A DNA stretch of 35,960 nucleotides from Oscillochloris sp. (GCA_012032775.1 JAAUQO010000040.1:1-35960), one strand, 5' to 3'. Positions 26,068 through 34,048 are shown, counted from the first letter of the stretch. Numbers and translations are program-made. The notes: a model not told the origin generated them from the letters alone.

Positions 26068-27057
26068 ATGCCCGAATTGCGGCAGAACCTCGCCACCCGT
26101 GAATGGGTAATTATCGCCAGCGAGCGCGCCCGCCGCCCAAACGTCTACGCCGAAGCGCCGGAGCGTTTACTGAGCGGCAATCGCCCCACATTCGATCCTG
26201 GTTGTCCATTTTGCCCCGGCAACGAGGAACTTGATCTTGAAGTCTCGCGCCACCCTGCCGAAGGTTCCTGGCAAGCTCGAGTGGTGCGCAACAAATATCC
26301 GGCCCTGGCTGAAGAAGGCCCGGTCTTACGGCGCAACAACGGTGTAGTCCGCACAATCACAGGCGTCGGCTACCACGAAATCATCGTCGAAACGCCGCTT
26401 CACAATACCTTTTTGGGCCTGATGGATGTGCCGGCGGTAACGATTGCGCTGCAGGCGTTTCTTGATCGTGGCCGCCAGATCGCCGCCGACCCACGGATGG
26501 AACAGATTGTGTTCTTCAAGAATCACGGCGAGCGGGCCGGTGCATCGTTGGCTCACGCCCACAGCCAGGTGATCGGCTTGCCGATTGTCCCCGGCGATGT
26601 CCGGCACCGGATCGAGGAGGCGCGGCGCTTCTTCGACGACACCGGTCAATGTGTCTTTTGTACCATGCTGGAGTATGAACTGGCCGGGCGGCAACGGGTG
26701 ATCGCCGAAAATGAGAAGTTCGTCGCCTTTGTGCTCTACGCCTCGTCGTCGCCGTTTCATATCTGGATTATGCCGCGCGACCACCGAGCCAGTTTCTTGA
26801 ATATCGACCCGGCTGATCTGCCGATGTTCGCCGATATTGTGCGCAATGTACTCCACCGCCTCTACACGCGCTTGAACGACCCGGACTATAATCTGGTGAT
26901 CCGTTCAACACCGGTGAAGGAGCCGGAGAACGGCTATTTCCACTGGTATATGGCGGTGGTTCCGCGGCTCAGTCGTACTGCGGGCTTTGAACTGGGCAGC
27001 GGAGTCTGGATCAACCCCACCATCCCCGAAGATTGCGCTGCTTTTCTGAGAGATTAA
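26068..27057 (+). CDS. galT: Galactose-1-phosphate uridylyltransferase family protein
   Basis: The 329-residue protein belongs to the GalT branch of the HIT superfamily. It has CPFCPG (Cys46, Cys49) as zinc ligands, GYHEIIVETP, the active-site motif SLAHAHSQVIG (His163, His165, Gln167) and FHWYMAVVPR. Classical GalT has HPHGQ; here it is HAHSQ, which keeps both histidines and the glutamine. The reaction in the Leloir pathway exchanges UMP between UDP-glucose and galactose-1-phosphate through His165. A different sugar-nucleotide phosphorylase role is possible. A second CxxC (CVFCTMLE) follows. AGGAGG lies seven bases before the ATG. Its own promoter and terminator make it a single-gene unit. 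Confidence 0.82.
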   Translation: MPELRQNLATREWVIIASERARRPNVYAEAPERLLSGNRPTFDPGCPFCPGNEELDLEVSRHPAEGSWQARVVRNKYPALAEEGPVLRRNNGVVRTITGVGYHEIIVETPLHNTFLGLMDVPAVTIALQAFLDRGRQIAADPRMEQIVFFKNHGERAGASLAHAHSQVIGLPIVPGDVRHRIEEARRFFDDTGQCVFCTMLEYELAGRQRVIAENEKFVAFVLYASSSPFHIWIMPRDHRASFLNIDPADLPMFADIVRNVLHRLYTRLNDPDYNLVIRSTPVKEPENGYFHWYMAVVPRLSRTAGFELGSGVWINPTIPEDCAAFLRD

Positions 27058-27060
27058 GGG

Positions 27061-27104
27061 ATGGCCATATTGCCGGCTTCATCGCCAATATGGCCATTTC
27101 CTTT
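27061..27104. terminator. Bidirectional terminator between galT and the DAHP synthase gene
   Basis: Perfect 12-base arms ATGGCCATATTG (27061-27072) and 27086-27097, followed by TTCCTTT on the plus strand. It starts four bases after the galT stop and ends at the stop of the convergent gene. Confidence 0.75.
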
Positions 27105-28197
27105 ATGCTTCGCCTTCAACAATCTTGCTCGCGCGATCAAGGGCGAGATGGGTTTCGGCCAGTAGGCGCTCGGTCGTTTCCCAGCTAACGCAGCCGTCGG
27201 TGAGTGAGACACCATAGCGCAGCGTTGAGTGATCGGAGGTGAGTTGCTGCTTGCCTTCGTGGATGTTGCTCTCCAGCATCACGCCGATCAAGGCGCCGCC
27301 GGGCTCGGCGATCACTTGCTCGACGACCCGGTGCAGCACGGCCTCCTGACGCCGATAATCACCTTCGGCATTGGCGTGGCTGCAATCGATCATCACATTC
27401 GGTTGTAGGTGCGATTCGCTCATCAGGCGTGCAGCTTGCACCACATGCTCGGCCTGATAGTTCGGCCCGCCTCGCCCACCACGCAGGATCACAAAACTGT
27501 CGGGATTGCCGGTGGTGCGAACCACGGCACTGCGCCCATCCTCATCGATACCGAGGAAACTATGGGGCGCCGCCGCCGACAAGCATGCATTCACCGCCAC
27601 CTGAATCCCGCCGTCGGTGCCGTTCTTGAAGCCGACCGGCATACTTACACCGCTCGCCAGCGCCCGATGAGTTTGCGCCTCGGTGGTGCGTGCGCCGATC
27701 GTACCTAAACTGATCTGATCATCGAGATACTGCGGGCTGATCGGATCAAGCATTTCCGTCGCCACCGGCAAGCCCATGGCGTTGATCTGCAACAGTAAAC
27801 TGCGGGCGATCCGCAAGCCCTCGCCCATATTGAATGAGCCGTCGAGCTGCGGATCGTTGATCAGCCCGCGCCAACCCACGGTTGTACGCGGCTTCTCCAG
27901 ATAGGTACGCATCACAATAAAGAGCCGGTCGTGCAATTGTTGACGCAGCCGATTCAAGCGCTCGGCATAATCAAGAGCGGCATCGACATCGTGGATCGAG
28001 CATGGCCCGATCACCACAAGCAAGCGGCGATCGACCCGTCGCAGAATGCGCTGGATCGTCTCACGGGCATCGGCGACTGTCCGGCGCGCTTCGATTGTCA
28101 GGGGCATGTTAGCTTTGTAGGCCACCGGCGGGCGCAACGGTTCAAGCTCGCGCACATGGACATTCGCCACGCGACGCAGCGGATTTGGTGTTTCCAT
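27103..28197 (-). CDS. aroF: 3-deoxy-7-phosphoheptulonate (DAHP) synthase, class I AroFGH type
   Basis: The 364-residue protein carries all hallmark blocks of class I DAHP synthases: VIGPCSIHD, EKPRTTVGWRGLINDP, TEMLDPISPQY, GARTTEAQ, GFKNGTDGG and the metal-binding MIDCSHAN. It condenses phosphoenolpyruvate with erythrose-4-phosphate, the first step of the shikimate pathway. Length and the N-terminal extension fit the feedback-regulated AroF/G/H forms; which amino acid inhibits it cannot be decided, so the symbol is by type. The ATG at 28197 lacks a clear Shine-Dalgarno. A TACAAT -10 box stands 40 bases upstream. No other aromatic pathway gene is nearby. Confidence 0.93.
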   Translation of the reverse strand: METPNPLRRVANVHVRELEPLRPPVAYKANMPLTIEARRTVADARETIQRILRRVDRRLLVVIGPCSIHDVDAALDYAERLNRLRQQLHDRLFIVMRTYLEKPRTTVGWRGLINDPQLDGSFNMGEGLRIARSLLLQINAMGLPVATEMLDPISPQYLDDQISLGTIGARTTEAQTHRALASGVSMPVGFKNGTDGGIQVAVNACLSAAAPHSFLGIDEDGRSAVVRTTGNPDSFVILRGGRGGPNYQAEHVVQAARLMSESHLQPNVMIDCSHANAEGDYRRQEAVLHRVVEQVIAEPGGALIGVMLESNIHEGKQQLTSDHSTLRYGVSLTDGCVSWETTERLLAETHLALDRASKIVEGEA

Positions 28198-28237
28198 AGC
28201 GAGGTAGTCTTGGTTTCGGTTAACTCGAACAGGGGAT

Positions 28238-28243
28238 ATTGTA
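28238..28243 (-). promoter_or_regulatory. Candidate -10 box TACAAT for the DAHP synthase gene
   Basis: TACAAT on the minus strand, 40 bases before the start codon. The -35 position holds a GC-rich sequence without a good match. Confidence 0.45.
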
Positions 28244-28301
28244 GCACAGGCAGGCGCAGGCGCAGCGCGCGACGGCAGGTACGGGGCGTGGGGACGAAAC
28301 T

Positions 28302-28414
28302 GTAGGGGCGAAGTATTCGCTTATATTGGTTATGTTATCAACGGATGGTATACAAGTGAATGCTTCGCGCTTACAAGTTACGCGCCGGCGCGGGTTCATG
28401 GGCGGACAGAACCC
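28302..28414. repeat. Intergenic palindromic repeat element (composite)
   Basis: TAGGGGCGAAGTATTCGCTT at 28303-28322 is mirrored by AAGTGAATGCTTCGCGCTTA at 28354-28373. Beyond it, GGGTTC (28392-28397) and GAACCC (28409-28414) form a second small hairpin. The last base abuts exactly the broken end of a PPOX gene fragment. It belongs to the family also seen at 29895, 30950 and 34168. Confidence 0.6.
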
Positions 28415-28522
28415 ATGCGGCATTCCGTCACTCGCAATCGTCGCTACCACCGCAAAATGCGGCTCGGCCAAAAATGCCTTCTGAGCTTCGCTCAGTTGAA
28501 CGGATGTGGACGGTTTCGGCAA
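28415..28522 (-). pseudogene. N-terminal fragment of a PPOX (pyridoxamine-phosphate-oxidase-fold) protein
   Basis: From TTG 28522 the minus strand encodes LSEAQKAFLAEPHFAVVATI then ASDGMPH, the conserved opening of PPOX-class flavin or F420 proteins. After the His codon at 28417-28415 similarity stops abruptly and the frame runs into the palindromic repeat. About 36 residues remain of a normal 130-150. There is no ribosome-binding site. The fragment belongs to a different PPOX subgroup from the intact gene at 34230-34646, so it is not a recent copy of that gene. Confidence 0.6.
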
Positions 28523-28567
28523 TGGGCCGCAGGCAACGACGCATACAGCCCGTTGATATGAGGTATT

Positions 28568-29878
28568 CTAGACCTGCCGCTTGTCCGCCGCCGTCGGGCC
28601 ATACGACACAATCCCCACCGGCAGATCCAACTCGGCTGCGATCCGCCCAAGTAAGGCGTCGCGATCGGCCAGATTCTCCAGCACCGGCTGAACCTCAAGC
28701 AACATACGGGTGATCTGTTCCTGCGCGCCGAGATCGTGCGGATCGTGGTTGTGTTCAAGCCACTCGACCAAGCCACCGGCAGCGCTGCGATACGCGCCGC
28801 AGACCCGCAATTCCGGCACGTCGGCCAGGCGATCGACACAGGTGACGGCCAATTCGTCGAGGGCGCCGACAACCCGACGCGCGTAGCGCAACAACACCAG
28901 ATCGAGCCAACCGACCCGGAATCCCTGCTGCCAGGCGTGCATGCCGTTGCGCGCATCGGGCAACGCAGCCGTAAGGGCCGGATCTTCGCTCGGCAGCGGG
29001 CCGGCGCCGTGGCGGGTGCTGTAGGCCCGCGTAATGCCGATCCGCCGCACCGCACCATCGTATCCGGCCTCGGCCAACAACTGCTCGGCATTCGCCAGAG
29101 TTGTGGTACTCCAGGTGGTATAGGGATGAAAGCCACGCCATTCATCAAGCAGCACGCCCTGGGCCGCCTCGAAGATCACATGTCCCGGCTGCGCCAGGAT
29201 CTCGCCTAGAGCACCGGCCGGCACAATCCGCACACGCGCAGTCAACTCGGCGTACTTGTCGCGGATCCAATTCTGCCAATCGTCGTCCAACAGCGGCGCA
29301 AGCTCATCAACCACTGCCGGTGTATCGGGCAATGCCAGATCGAGCAGCTTGCGTCGATTCCAGAGTCGCAGTTCAGTCAACTTCGCCTGTAGCCGCTGCG
29401 GATCGCGCAGATCGCCGGCCCGCAACGCCCGATCGCCCAACGCCAGGGCATCGGCCATTGTTTCACCGATGCCCATACCGCAACTGCCGTGACGATCGGC
29501 GCCGCGGGCCAGTTCGCGCAGCCGGTTCACGGCGCGGGCATAGGGCGTGATGATCAATGCGCGCTCATCAATTGTCGTTTGGGCAAATGGATCAAGGATC
29601 CCGAGTGATTCCAGATGCGCTGCTTCAGCCAGCATGGCCGGCGGATCGACAAGCATGAACTGCGAAAGATGGGTGGCGGCGCCGGCGAATGTCCCGCTCC
29701 CGAACTGCGCGAACACATGCTCCCGGCCATCGGCCAGCACCACGCGATGACCGGCCTGTGCGCCGCCGTTGAAACGCACAATGGTATGGGCCGCGTACGC
29801 GCGGGTGAGGTAATCGACGATCGTGCCTTTGCCGGCGTCACCAAAGCCTAAATCGACGGTTAAGAATGCCTGGCGCAT
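28568..29878 (-). CDS. Divergent adenylosuccinate synthetase (PurA)-like GTP-dependent ligase
   Basis: The 436-residue protein aligns along its length with PurA: DLGFGDAGKGTIVDYL for the P-loop, FNGGAQAGH, GSCGMGIGETM, VIFEAAQGVLLD, AYSTRHGAGPLPSED and VGWLDLVLLRYA. The catalytic Asp14 and His44 are kept. Several near-invariant PurA positions differ: WGDEGKGK is FGDAGKGT, GGxNAGHT is GGAQAGHR, and TTGRGIGP is SCGMGIGE. The last two lie around the IMP site, so the substrate may not be IMP. I infer a paralogue that joins an amino acid to another nucleotide-like molecule. It is last in an operon with a VWA protein and a J-domain/kinase-like protein, with no purine gene near. ATG 29878 has AGGAG at six bases; ATG 29881 is the alternative. 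Confidence 0.8.
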   Translation of the reverse strand: MRQAFLTVDLGFGDAGKGTIVDYLTRAYAAHTIVRFNGGAQAGHRVVLADGREHVFAQFGSGTFAGAATHLSQFMLVDPPAMLAEAAHLESLGILDPFAQTTIDERALIITPYARAVNRLRELARGADRHGSCGMGIGETMADALALGDRALRAGDLRDPQRLQAKLTELRLWNRRKLLDLALPDTPAVVDELAPLLDDDWQNWIRDKYAELTARVRIVPAGALGEILAQPGHVIFEAAQGVLLDEWRGFHPYTTWSTTTLANAEQLLAEAGYDGAVRRIGITRAYSTRHGAGPLPSEDPALTAALPDARNGMHAWQQGFRVGWLDLVLLRYARRVVGALDELAVTCVDRLADVPELRVCGAYRSAAGGLVEWLEHNHDPHDLGAQEQITRMLLEVQPVLENLADRDALLGRIAAELDLPVGIVSYGPTAADKRQV

Positions 29879-29894
29879 CATGATCTCCTACCTG

Positions 29895-29935
29895 TAAGGG
29901 CGAAGCATTTCGCGTTGTAAAATGCTTCACCCTAT
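29895..29935. repeat. Intergenic palindromic repeat
   Basis: TAAGGGCGAAGCATTT (29895-29910) is mirrored by AAATGCTTCACCCTA ending near 29934. It stands between the VWA gene and the PurA-like gene, just before the ribosome-binding site of the latter. Confidence 0.65.
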
Positions 29936-29948
29936 GTTCCAACGTCCT

Positions 29949-30933
29949 CTACATCCGCCCGCTCGTTCCTGCACCGGCAGCCGGCAACATCCCCGTCGCC
30001 ATCCGCACCAACGGCGGGCGCGCCGCAGCATACGGGGTCAGGGCGGTCGAAGCAGCGGCGGTCGCCGCCCGATCTGCCCCGGCATCAACCAGATCTGCCA
30101 CCCCGACGGCCAGATCATCGAGCGTGCCTTCGCACAACCCGATCGCCAGGGCGATTGTCTCACACACCGCCGCAGCGTCGTCCAACATCAGCACCCGTTC
30201 GCCAAGCAACGAGCGCCAGTGCTCCTGAATGGCCGGATCGGCGCCGTGAGCCGTCTCGGTCGGCACAATATGGAAGTGCTCGTAGCGCTGGTGCAACTCA
30301 CGGATCACCTGGGTAATCGGCAAATCGGCCTCCAACGTATCGCCGATCAGTTCACGCACCTGCGCCGCTCGCACCTGGGGGTAGGGCTTTTCATCCCCGA
30401 TCGTGAAGAGGTAGCCCTTGTGGCCGCGCTGCTCATAACAATCGATGCCGGTGTGGCGAGCCATGGCATAAAAACCCAACTCATACGACTCGAAGACCTG
30501 CCCGCCGCCGCCGCCCTCCAGAAAGATTTTGCCCAGATCGTCGTCCATCTCCAGCCCCGACTCAAACTGGCCGATCTGGAGCGGCACCCGGTCGCAGTAG
30601 GCATCACCAACCGCGCCGAACAGAATTTGCGGATGGCTACGTAGCCCTTCTGGATGAGCACCCGCATCAGGGCGCCGAGCTTGGACTGCAACACGCGCGG
30701 CACATTTCCCATCGAACCGGTTACATCGAAGAGTACGGCGATCGCCAGCGACTCGGGATGCAGGTCGCTGTCGCGACTCTCGCGGGTCTTGCCGAAAATG
30801 TTCATCTGGGGATGCACTTCAACCTTGCCGGTCGAACGGACATGGCTGTCGTAGGCAAAGGCGCTGGTGCGCGTCGTCGGCGGTGATTCTGGCGGTCGTG
30901 ATAGGCTGCATCGCTCCAATTCGAGTGGCCCAT
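29949..30933 (-). CDS. VWA-domain protein of the kinase/VWA/PurA-like operon (two frameshifts)
   Basis: ATG 30933 with GGAG eight bases upstream begins MGHSNWSDAAYHDRQ. Near 30890 the frame must change to read TSAFAYDSHVRSTGKVEVHP and the VWA core LAIAVLFDVTGSMGNVPRVL, whose DVTGS is the metal-binding MIDAS motif. Near 30625 it must change again: adding one C turns the reading into YVAHPQILFGAVGDAYCD, and the protein then continues to the TAG at 29951-29949 (GGGGGQVFESYELGFYAMAR, GYLFTIGDEKPYP). Both repairs add a single base and together give 328 residues. VWA domains bind a partner through a metal ion; here the likely partners are the kinase-like and PurA-like products. It lies between those genes on the same strand, with palindromic hairpins on both sides. 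Confidence 0.8.
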
Positions 30934-30949
30934 GGTATTGTCTCCTTTT

Positions 30950-30984
30950 GGGTGAAGCATCCGCCTGCGGCCGATGCTTCACCC
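30950..30984. repeat. Intergenic palindromic repeat
   Basis: GGGTGAAGCAT (30950-30960) is perfectly mirrored by ATGCTTCACCC (30974-30984), with CCGC/GCGG able to pair inside the loop. It lies in the 59-base gap between the kinase-like and VWA genes. Confidence 0.65.
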
Positions 30985-30992
30985 GTATGTAT

Positions 30993-32057
30993 TTAAGCCG
31001 CGATCGGAAATGCTCGGAAGGCCGGCGGGCCGTAGCACAGTTGCAAGGCGGCCCGGAAATCATCAAAAAGTTGCCAGGCATCGTCGGCCCGGCGATGCGG
31101 CGCCACAATCAGGCAGGTGTCGATCAAGGCGCGCAACGGCGGCGGCAGATGCGCCGGCGCCTGCGGCTGCTCGCCCTGCGCCCCGAGCAAACGCAAGAAG
31201 CAGCGCGCCGCCATGTACAGGTCGGTAGCGGGTGTGGCCGGTTGCCGCGCGAATACCTCGGGTGGATAATCCGCGCGCTGCGCCGGACTGATCGCGCGTA
31301 ACGGCGCACCGCATGCCACGCTGTAGCACCAATCGATCAGGATTCCATTATGATCCGCCGGCTGGATCAAGACATGATCGAGCGTCACCGCACCATGCAC
31401 AAGTCCGGCGGCGTGGGTTGCGCCAAGCGCCGCCAGCATGCGGTTGAAGATCCAGGCTGCGTCGCGCGGGTCGATGCCCTGTGGCTGCGCCCGCAACACC
31501 GCCGTAAGCGCAAGGCTCTGCGGCTCGACGCCGATCACGTTCAGCCGTCGCACCTGCCCGGCGGCGTCACGTAGTCGCAGCCGCTCAAGCAGGCGCGGGA
31601 AGTGCGCCCGCAACCGCGATCCGGCCAGGTGGGCATCGAGTTTCTGGAGCGCCAGGGCTTCTGCGTCGAGCAAGTCGTTGTCGTGGGCGCTGCGGGCCAG
31701 CTTCAGCAACAGCTTGTCGCCGTCAGCGTCAACCGGGTACAGGTCGCAAACCTCACCGGCGATTGGGTCGGCGTAGCTCTCGTAGCAGCGCGCGCCAATC
31801 ACCCGCAAACGCAGGCCGGCACCGTAGGCGCCGCTTGCCAGACGGCGCTGCGCCAACTCGTACCAGGATTGCAACAGCCGAAATGCCTCATGCGAATCGA
31901 CCGCTCGCGCCGGGTGTCGATCCGGATGCGCCAGTGCCGCCATCCGCCGGTAACGCTGCCGCAAAACCGCCTGCCGATCGCCGTCCAACCGGCCGAACAC
32001 TTCCTCAGGCCCGGAGGCGCGCCGCAATAGTTCCAGCAGATCGCTTAAATGGTTCAT
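30993..32057 (-). CDS. J-domain fused to a degenerate protein-kinase domain
   Basis: The 354-residue protein starts with a J-like domain whose second helix is followed by the HPD motif (AALAHPDRHP, His44-Asp46). A kinase-fold domain follows: Lys119 in GDKLLLKLAR matches the ATP lysine, LVHGAVTLDHVLI (221-230) replaces the HRDxKxxN loop, and LIDWCYS (Asp242) replaces DFG. The catalytic Asp of HRD is missing (HGA), so it is probably a pseudokinase or an atypical kinase, working as a chaperone-linked scaffold. GAGGGG lies six bases before the ATG. It is the first gene of the operon with the VWA and PurA-like genes, and its promoter overlaps a large operator palindrome. Confidence 0.78.
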   Translation of the reverse strand: MNHLSDLLELLRRASGPEEVFGRLDGDRQAVLRQRYRRMAALAHPDRHPARAVDSHEAFRLLQSWYELAQRRLASGAYGAGLRLRVIGARCYESYADPIAGEVCDLYPVDADGDKLLLKLARSAHDNDLLDAEALALQKLDAHLAGSRLRAHFPRLLERLRLRDAAGQVRRLNVIGVEPQSLALTAVLRAQPQGIDPRDAAWIFNRMLAALGATHAAGLVHGAVTLDHVLIQPADHNGILIDWCYSVACGAPLRAISPAQRADYPPEVFARQPATPATDLYMAARCFLRLLGAQGEQPQAPAHLPPPLRALIDTCLIVAPHRRADDAWQLFDDFRAALQLCYGPPAFRAFPIAA

Positions 32058-32082
32058 TGCTCACCCCCTCACCATAGATAGT

Positions 32083-32116
32083 GTCATTCCTACACCTAAT
32101 ATAGTGTATGAATGAC
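32083..32116. promoter_or_regulatory. 34-bp operator palindrome over the -10 box of the J-domain/VWA/PurA-like operon
   Basis: GTCATTCCTACAC (32083-32095) and GTGTATGAATGAC (32104-32116) are inverted repeats with one mismatch in 13, around an eight-base centre CTAATATA that contains the -10 hexamer. A dimeric repressor bound here would cover the promoter. I see no gene for a simple repressor in the window. Confidence 0.7.
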
Positions 32117-32125
32117 AAAAGTCAA
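32098..32125 (-). promoter_or_regulatory. Promoter TTGACT-16-TATATT
   Basis: On the minus strand TTGACT (32125-32120) and TATATT (32103-32098) are separated by 16 bases. The leader would be about 35 bases before the ATG at 32057. Confidence 0.7.
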
Positions 32126-32130
32126 GAGGC

Positions 32131-32176
32131 AAAAAAACGGCGGGCAGCGACGCACCATTTTGCGTTGCTACCCGCC
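32131..32176 (-). terminator. Strong terminator of the propeller dehydrogenase-like gene
   Basis: Sixteen-base arms (32139-32154 and 32161-32176) pair fully with two G-U wobbles around a six-base loop. On the minus strand they are followed by a run of seven T. The stop codon lies 18 bases upstream, at 32194. Confidence 0.85.
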
Positions 32177-32193
32177 ATTACCCGAATCGCGAT

Positions 32194-33942
32194 TTAGCGC
32201 CCGATATAACGAATTCTCAAGATCCGGCCGCCGAAATCGTCGCTCATCAGCACGCTCCCGTCGCGGTCGATCGCCAATCCCGCCGGTCGCGCCCAGGCAT
32301 CGTTGCCGATAATAAAACCGCGCAACAGATCTTCGTGCGCCACCGGTTGTCCGTCGCGAAAACGCACCCGCACCACATTGTAGCCAACCCGCGTGCCGAG
32401 TTGATCGCCCGCCGAACCATGAAAGGCCACCAGCGCATCGCCCTGGTAGGCCGGCGGAAAGTTCAGGCCGTCGTAGAACACCATCCCCAACGGCGCCCAA
32501 TGGGCCGGAAAGGTGTATGCCGGCCCTTCGGTATTCGCACAACGGGCCGGATCGGCGAACTCGGGGTTGGGTTGGCGATCGCCGTAGCAGTAGGGCCAGC
32601 CATAGTTCTTACCCTGCACGATCCGGTTCAGCTCCTCGGGCGGCAGGCCAGGCCCCAGATTATTGCGGCCCATATCCATGCCCCACAACTCGGCGCTGAA
32701 CGAGCGAAACGCAATCCCGACACTGTTGCGCAACCCCGCCGCAAACACTTCCAACTCGCTGCCGTCGGGATTGAAACGCAGCACCGCTGCGCGCAAGGCA
32801 TTCGTCTCTTCACACACATCACACGACGATCCGACACTCAGGTAGATCTTGTTGTCGGGGCCGAACATGATCGTACGCGTGCGATGGTTGTACAAATCCG
32901 TCGCGCCGGTCGGTAATCCACCCAGAATGGTATCCACCTGCTGTGCCGCATCGTCACTGCCGAAGTTGCGCAGCCGCACCACGCGATCTTCAGCCGCAGC
33001 GTAAAGTGCGCCGTCCGGCCCGAAGGCCACACTATGCACATACTCCAGGCCCGCCGCGATCCGCCGGCGCGTCTCGTAAACTCCATCGCCGTTCGTATCA
33101 CGCAGTCGCACCACCTCACTTGCGCCGTCCGATGCATACACCAGGCTGCCGTCATTGGGATCGATCGCCATGAAGCGCGGGCGATTCAAACCGCTCGCAA
33201 CCTCCTCAACCGTAAAGCCCGCCGGCACTTCCAGCGCCGTTGGCCAGCCGTCCCGCCGCACCTGTACATACTCCGGCAAGCTACCGCTGGTCGGGTCGAA
33301 ATTCGCTCGTCCCGGCTCATACAACTCAGCGCCAAGCCGGCCAAGCAAGATCTTGTAGGGCGCGGGGTTATTGGGCAGGTACTCGAAGCGCGCCCGCTCG
33401 AACCACTGGGTCAGCACCGTCGCACCACTCGAATTTGTCTCAACAGCGGGCGCCGTCAGCGGAAAGCCGAACAGCGCCAGGCTCTCGGCCTCGCTCGGGC
33501 CAGGCCGCCCGTCGAACTCCAGGCCGTTGGATCGCCAGTAACTCAGAAACGGCTCACACAGATTACGCCCGGTTTCGGCGAAGAAACGACAGCCGGCCTG
33601 GGGGGAATCCGGCGGCGCACTGCGCCAATCACGATTTTGCCGGCGCAGCGCCTCATCTCCCAGGCGACCAAGCAATACATCGTAGGGCGCGCCGTTCTCC
33701 GGATGCAACTCAAAGCGCTCGCGCTCCAACCACTGCACGCTGTATACGCCCTCGCTGCCGCGTTCAGGCATCTGATCCGAGATCGGAAAGCCGAACACCG
33801 GCAAGCCGCCGTTCTCACGCCAGAACGATGCAAACCGTCCATCGAGCCGATAGCCGGTCTCGGGAAACGTCTGCGCAGCAACAATGCTCGGAGCCAGACA
33901 CAGCAACGCCGCCACAATCAACCACCACTGCGGGCGGAACAT
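32194..33942 (-). CDS. Secreted six-bladed propeller protein, PQQ-dependent sugar dehydrogenase (sorbosone dehydrogenase)-like
   Basis: The 582-residue protein has a signal peptide (MFRPQWWLIVAALLCLAPSI, likely cut after VAA). Two aromatic repeats follow, each with an FxxYW/FASFW block, an FGFP block and a closing ERxRFExxP..LLGRLG block, a type I associate with secreted Chloroflexota proteins. The C-terminal 350 residues form a propeller with GLNRPRFMAIDPNDGSLVYA, NHRTRTIMFGPDNKIYLSVG, GKNYGWPYCYGD and DDFGGRILRIRY, as in soluble glucose or sorbosone dehydrogenases that use PQQ. CDVCEE may form a disulphide. Activity and substrate are not proven. GGAGGG lies seven bases before the ATG at 33942; an upstream in-frame ATG at 33993 would bury the signal peptide. 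Confidence 0.82.
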   Translation of the reverse strand: MFRPQWWLIVAALLCLAPSIVAAQTFPETGYRLDGRFASFWRENGGLPVFGFPISDQMPERGSEGVYSVQWLERERFELHPENGAPYDVLLGRLGDEALRRQNRDWRSAPPDSPQAGCRFFAETGRNLCEPFLSYWRSNGLEFDGRPGPSEAESLALFGFPLTAPAVETNSSGATVLTQWFERARFEYLPNNPAPYKILLGRLGAELYEPGRANFDPTSGSLPEYVQVRRDGWPTALEVPAGFTVEEVASGLNRPRFMAIDPNDGSLVYASDGASEVVRLRDTNGDGVYETRRRIAAGLEYVHSVAFGPDGALYAAAEDRVVRLRNFGSDDAAQQVDTILGGLPTGATDLYNHRTRTIMFGPDNKIYLSVGSSCDVCEETNALRAAVLRFNPDGSELEVFAAGLRNSVGIAFRSFSAELWGMDMGRNNLGPGLPPEELNRIVQGKNYGWPYCYGDRQPNPEFADPARCANTEGPAYTFPAHWAPLGMVFYDGLNFPPAYQGDALVAFHGSAGDQLGTRVGYNVVRVRFRDGQPVAHEDLLRGFIIGNDAWARPAGLAIDRDGSVLMSDDFGGRILRIRYIGR

Positions 33943-34048
33943 AGACAATCCCTCCGTATGGGCGCAGCATACGCCGCTTCGCCTGCGCTTCATTATGCAA
34001 GACGCACCCGCACCGCGCTGCGTTCATGCAGGCTTGCCGGGTAATGGG

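Noticed and set aside
30600-30640. Programmed frameshifting in the VWA gene
   Set aside because: No slippery heptamer, stop codon or downstream pseudoknot is evident; the same one-base deletion pattern in three other genes fits sequencing error better.
33034-34044. 336-codon plus-strand frame
   Set aside because: Antisense to the propeller gene, whose signal peptide and repeats are convincing.
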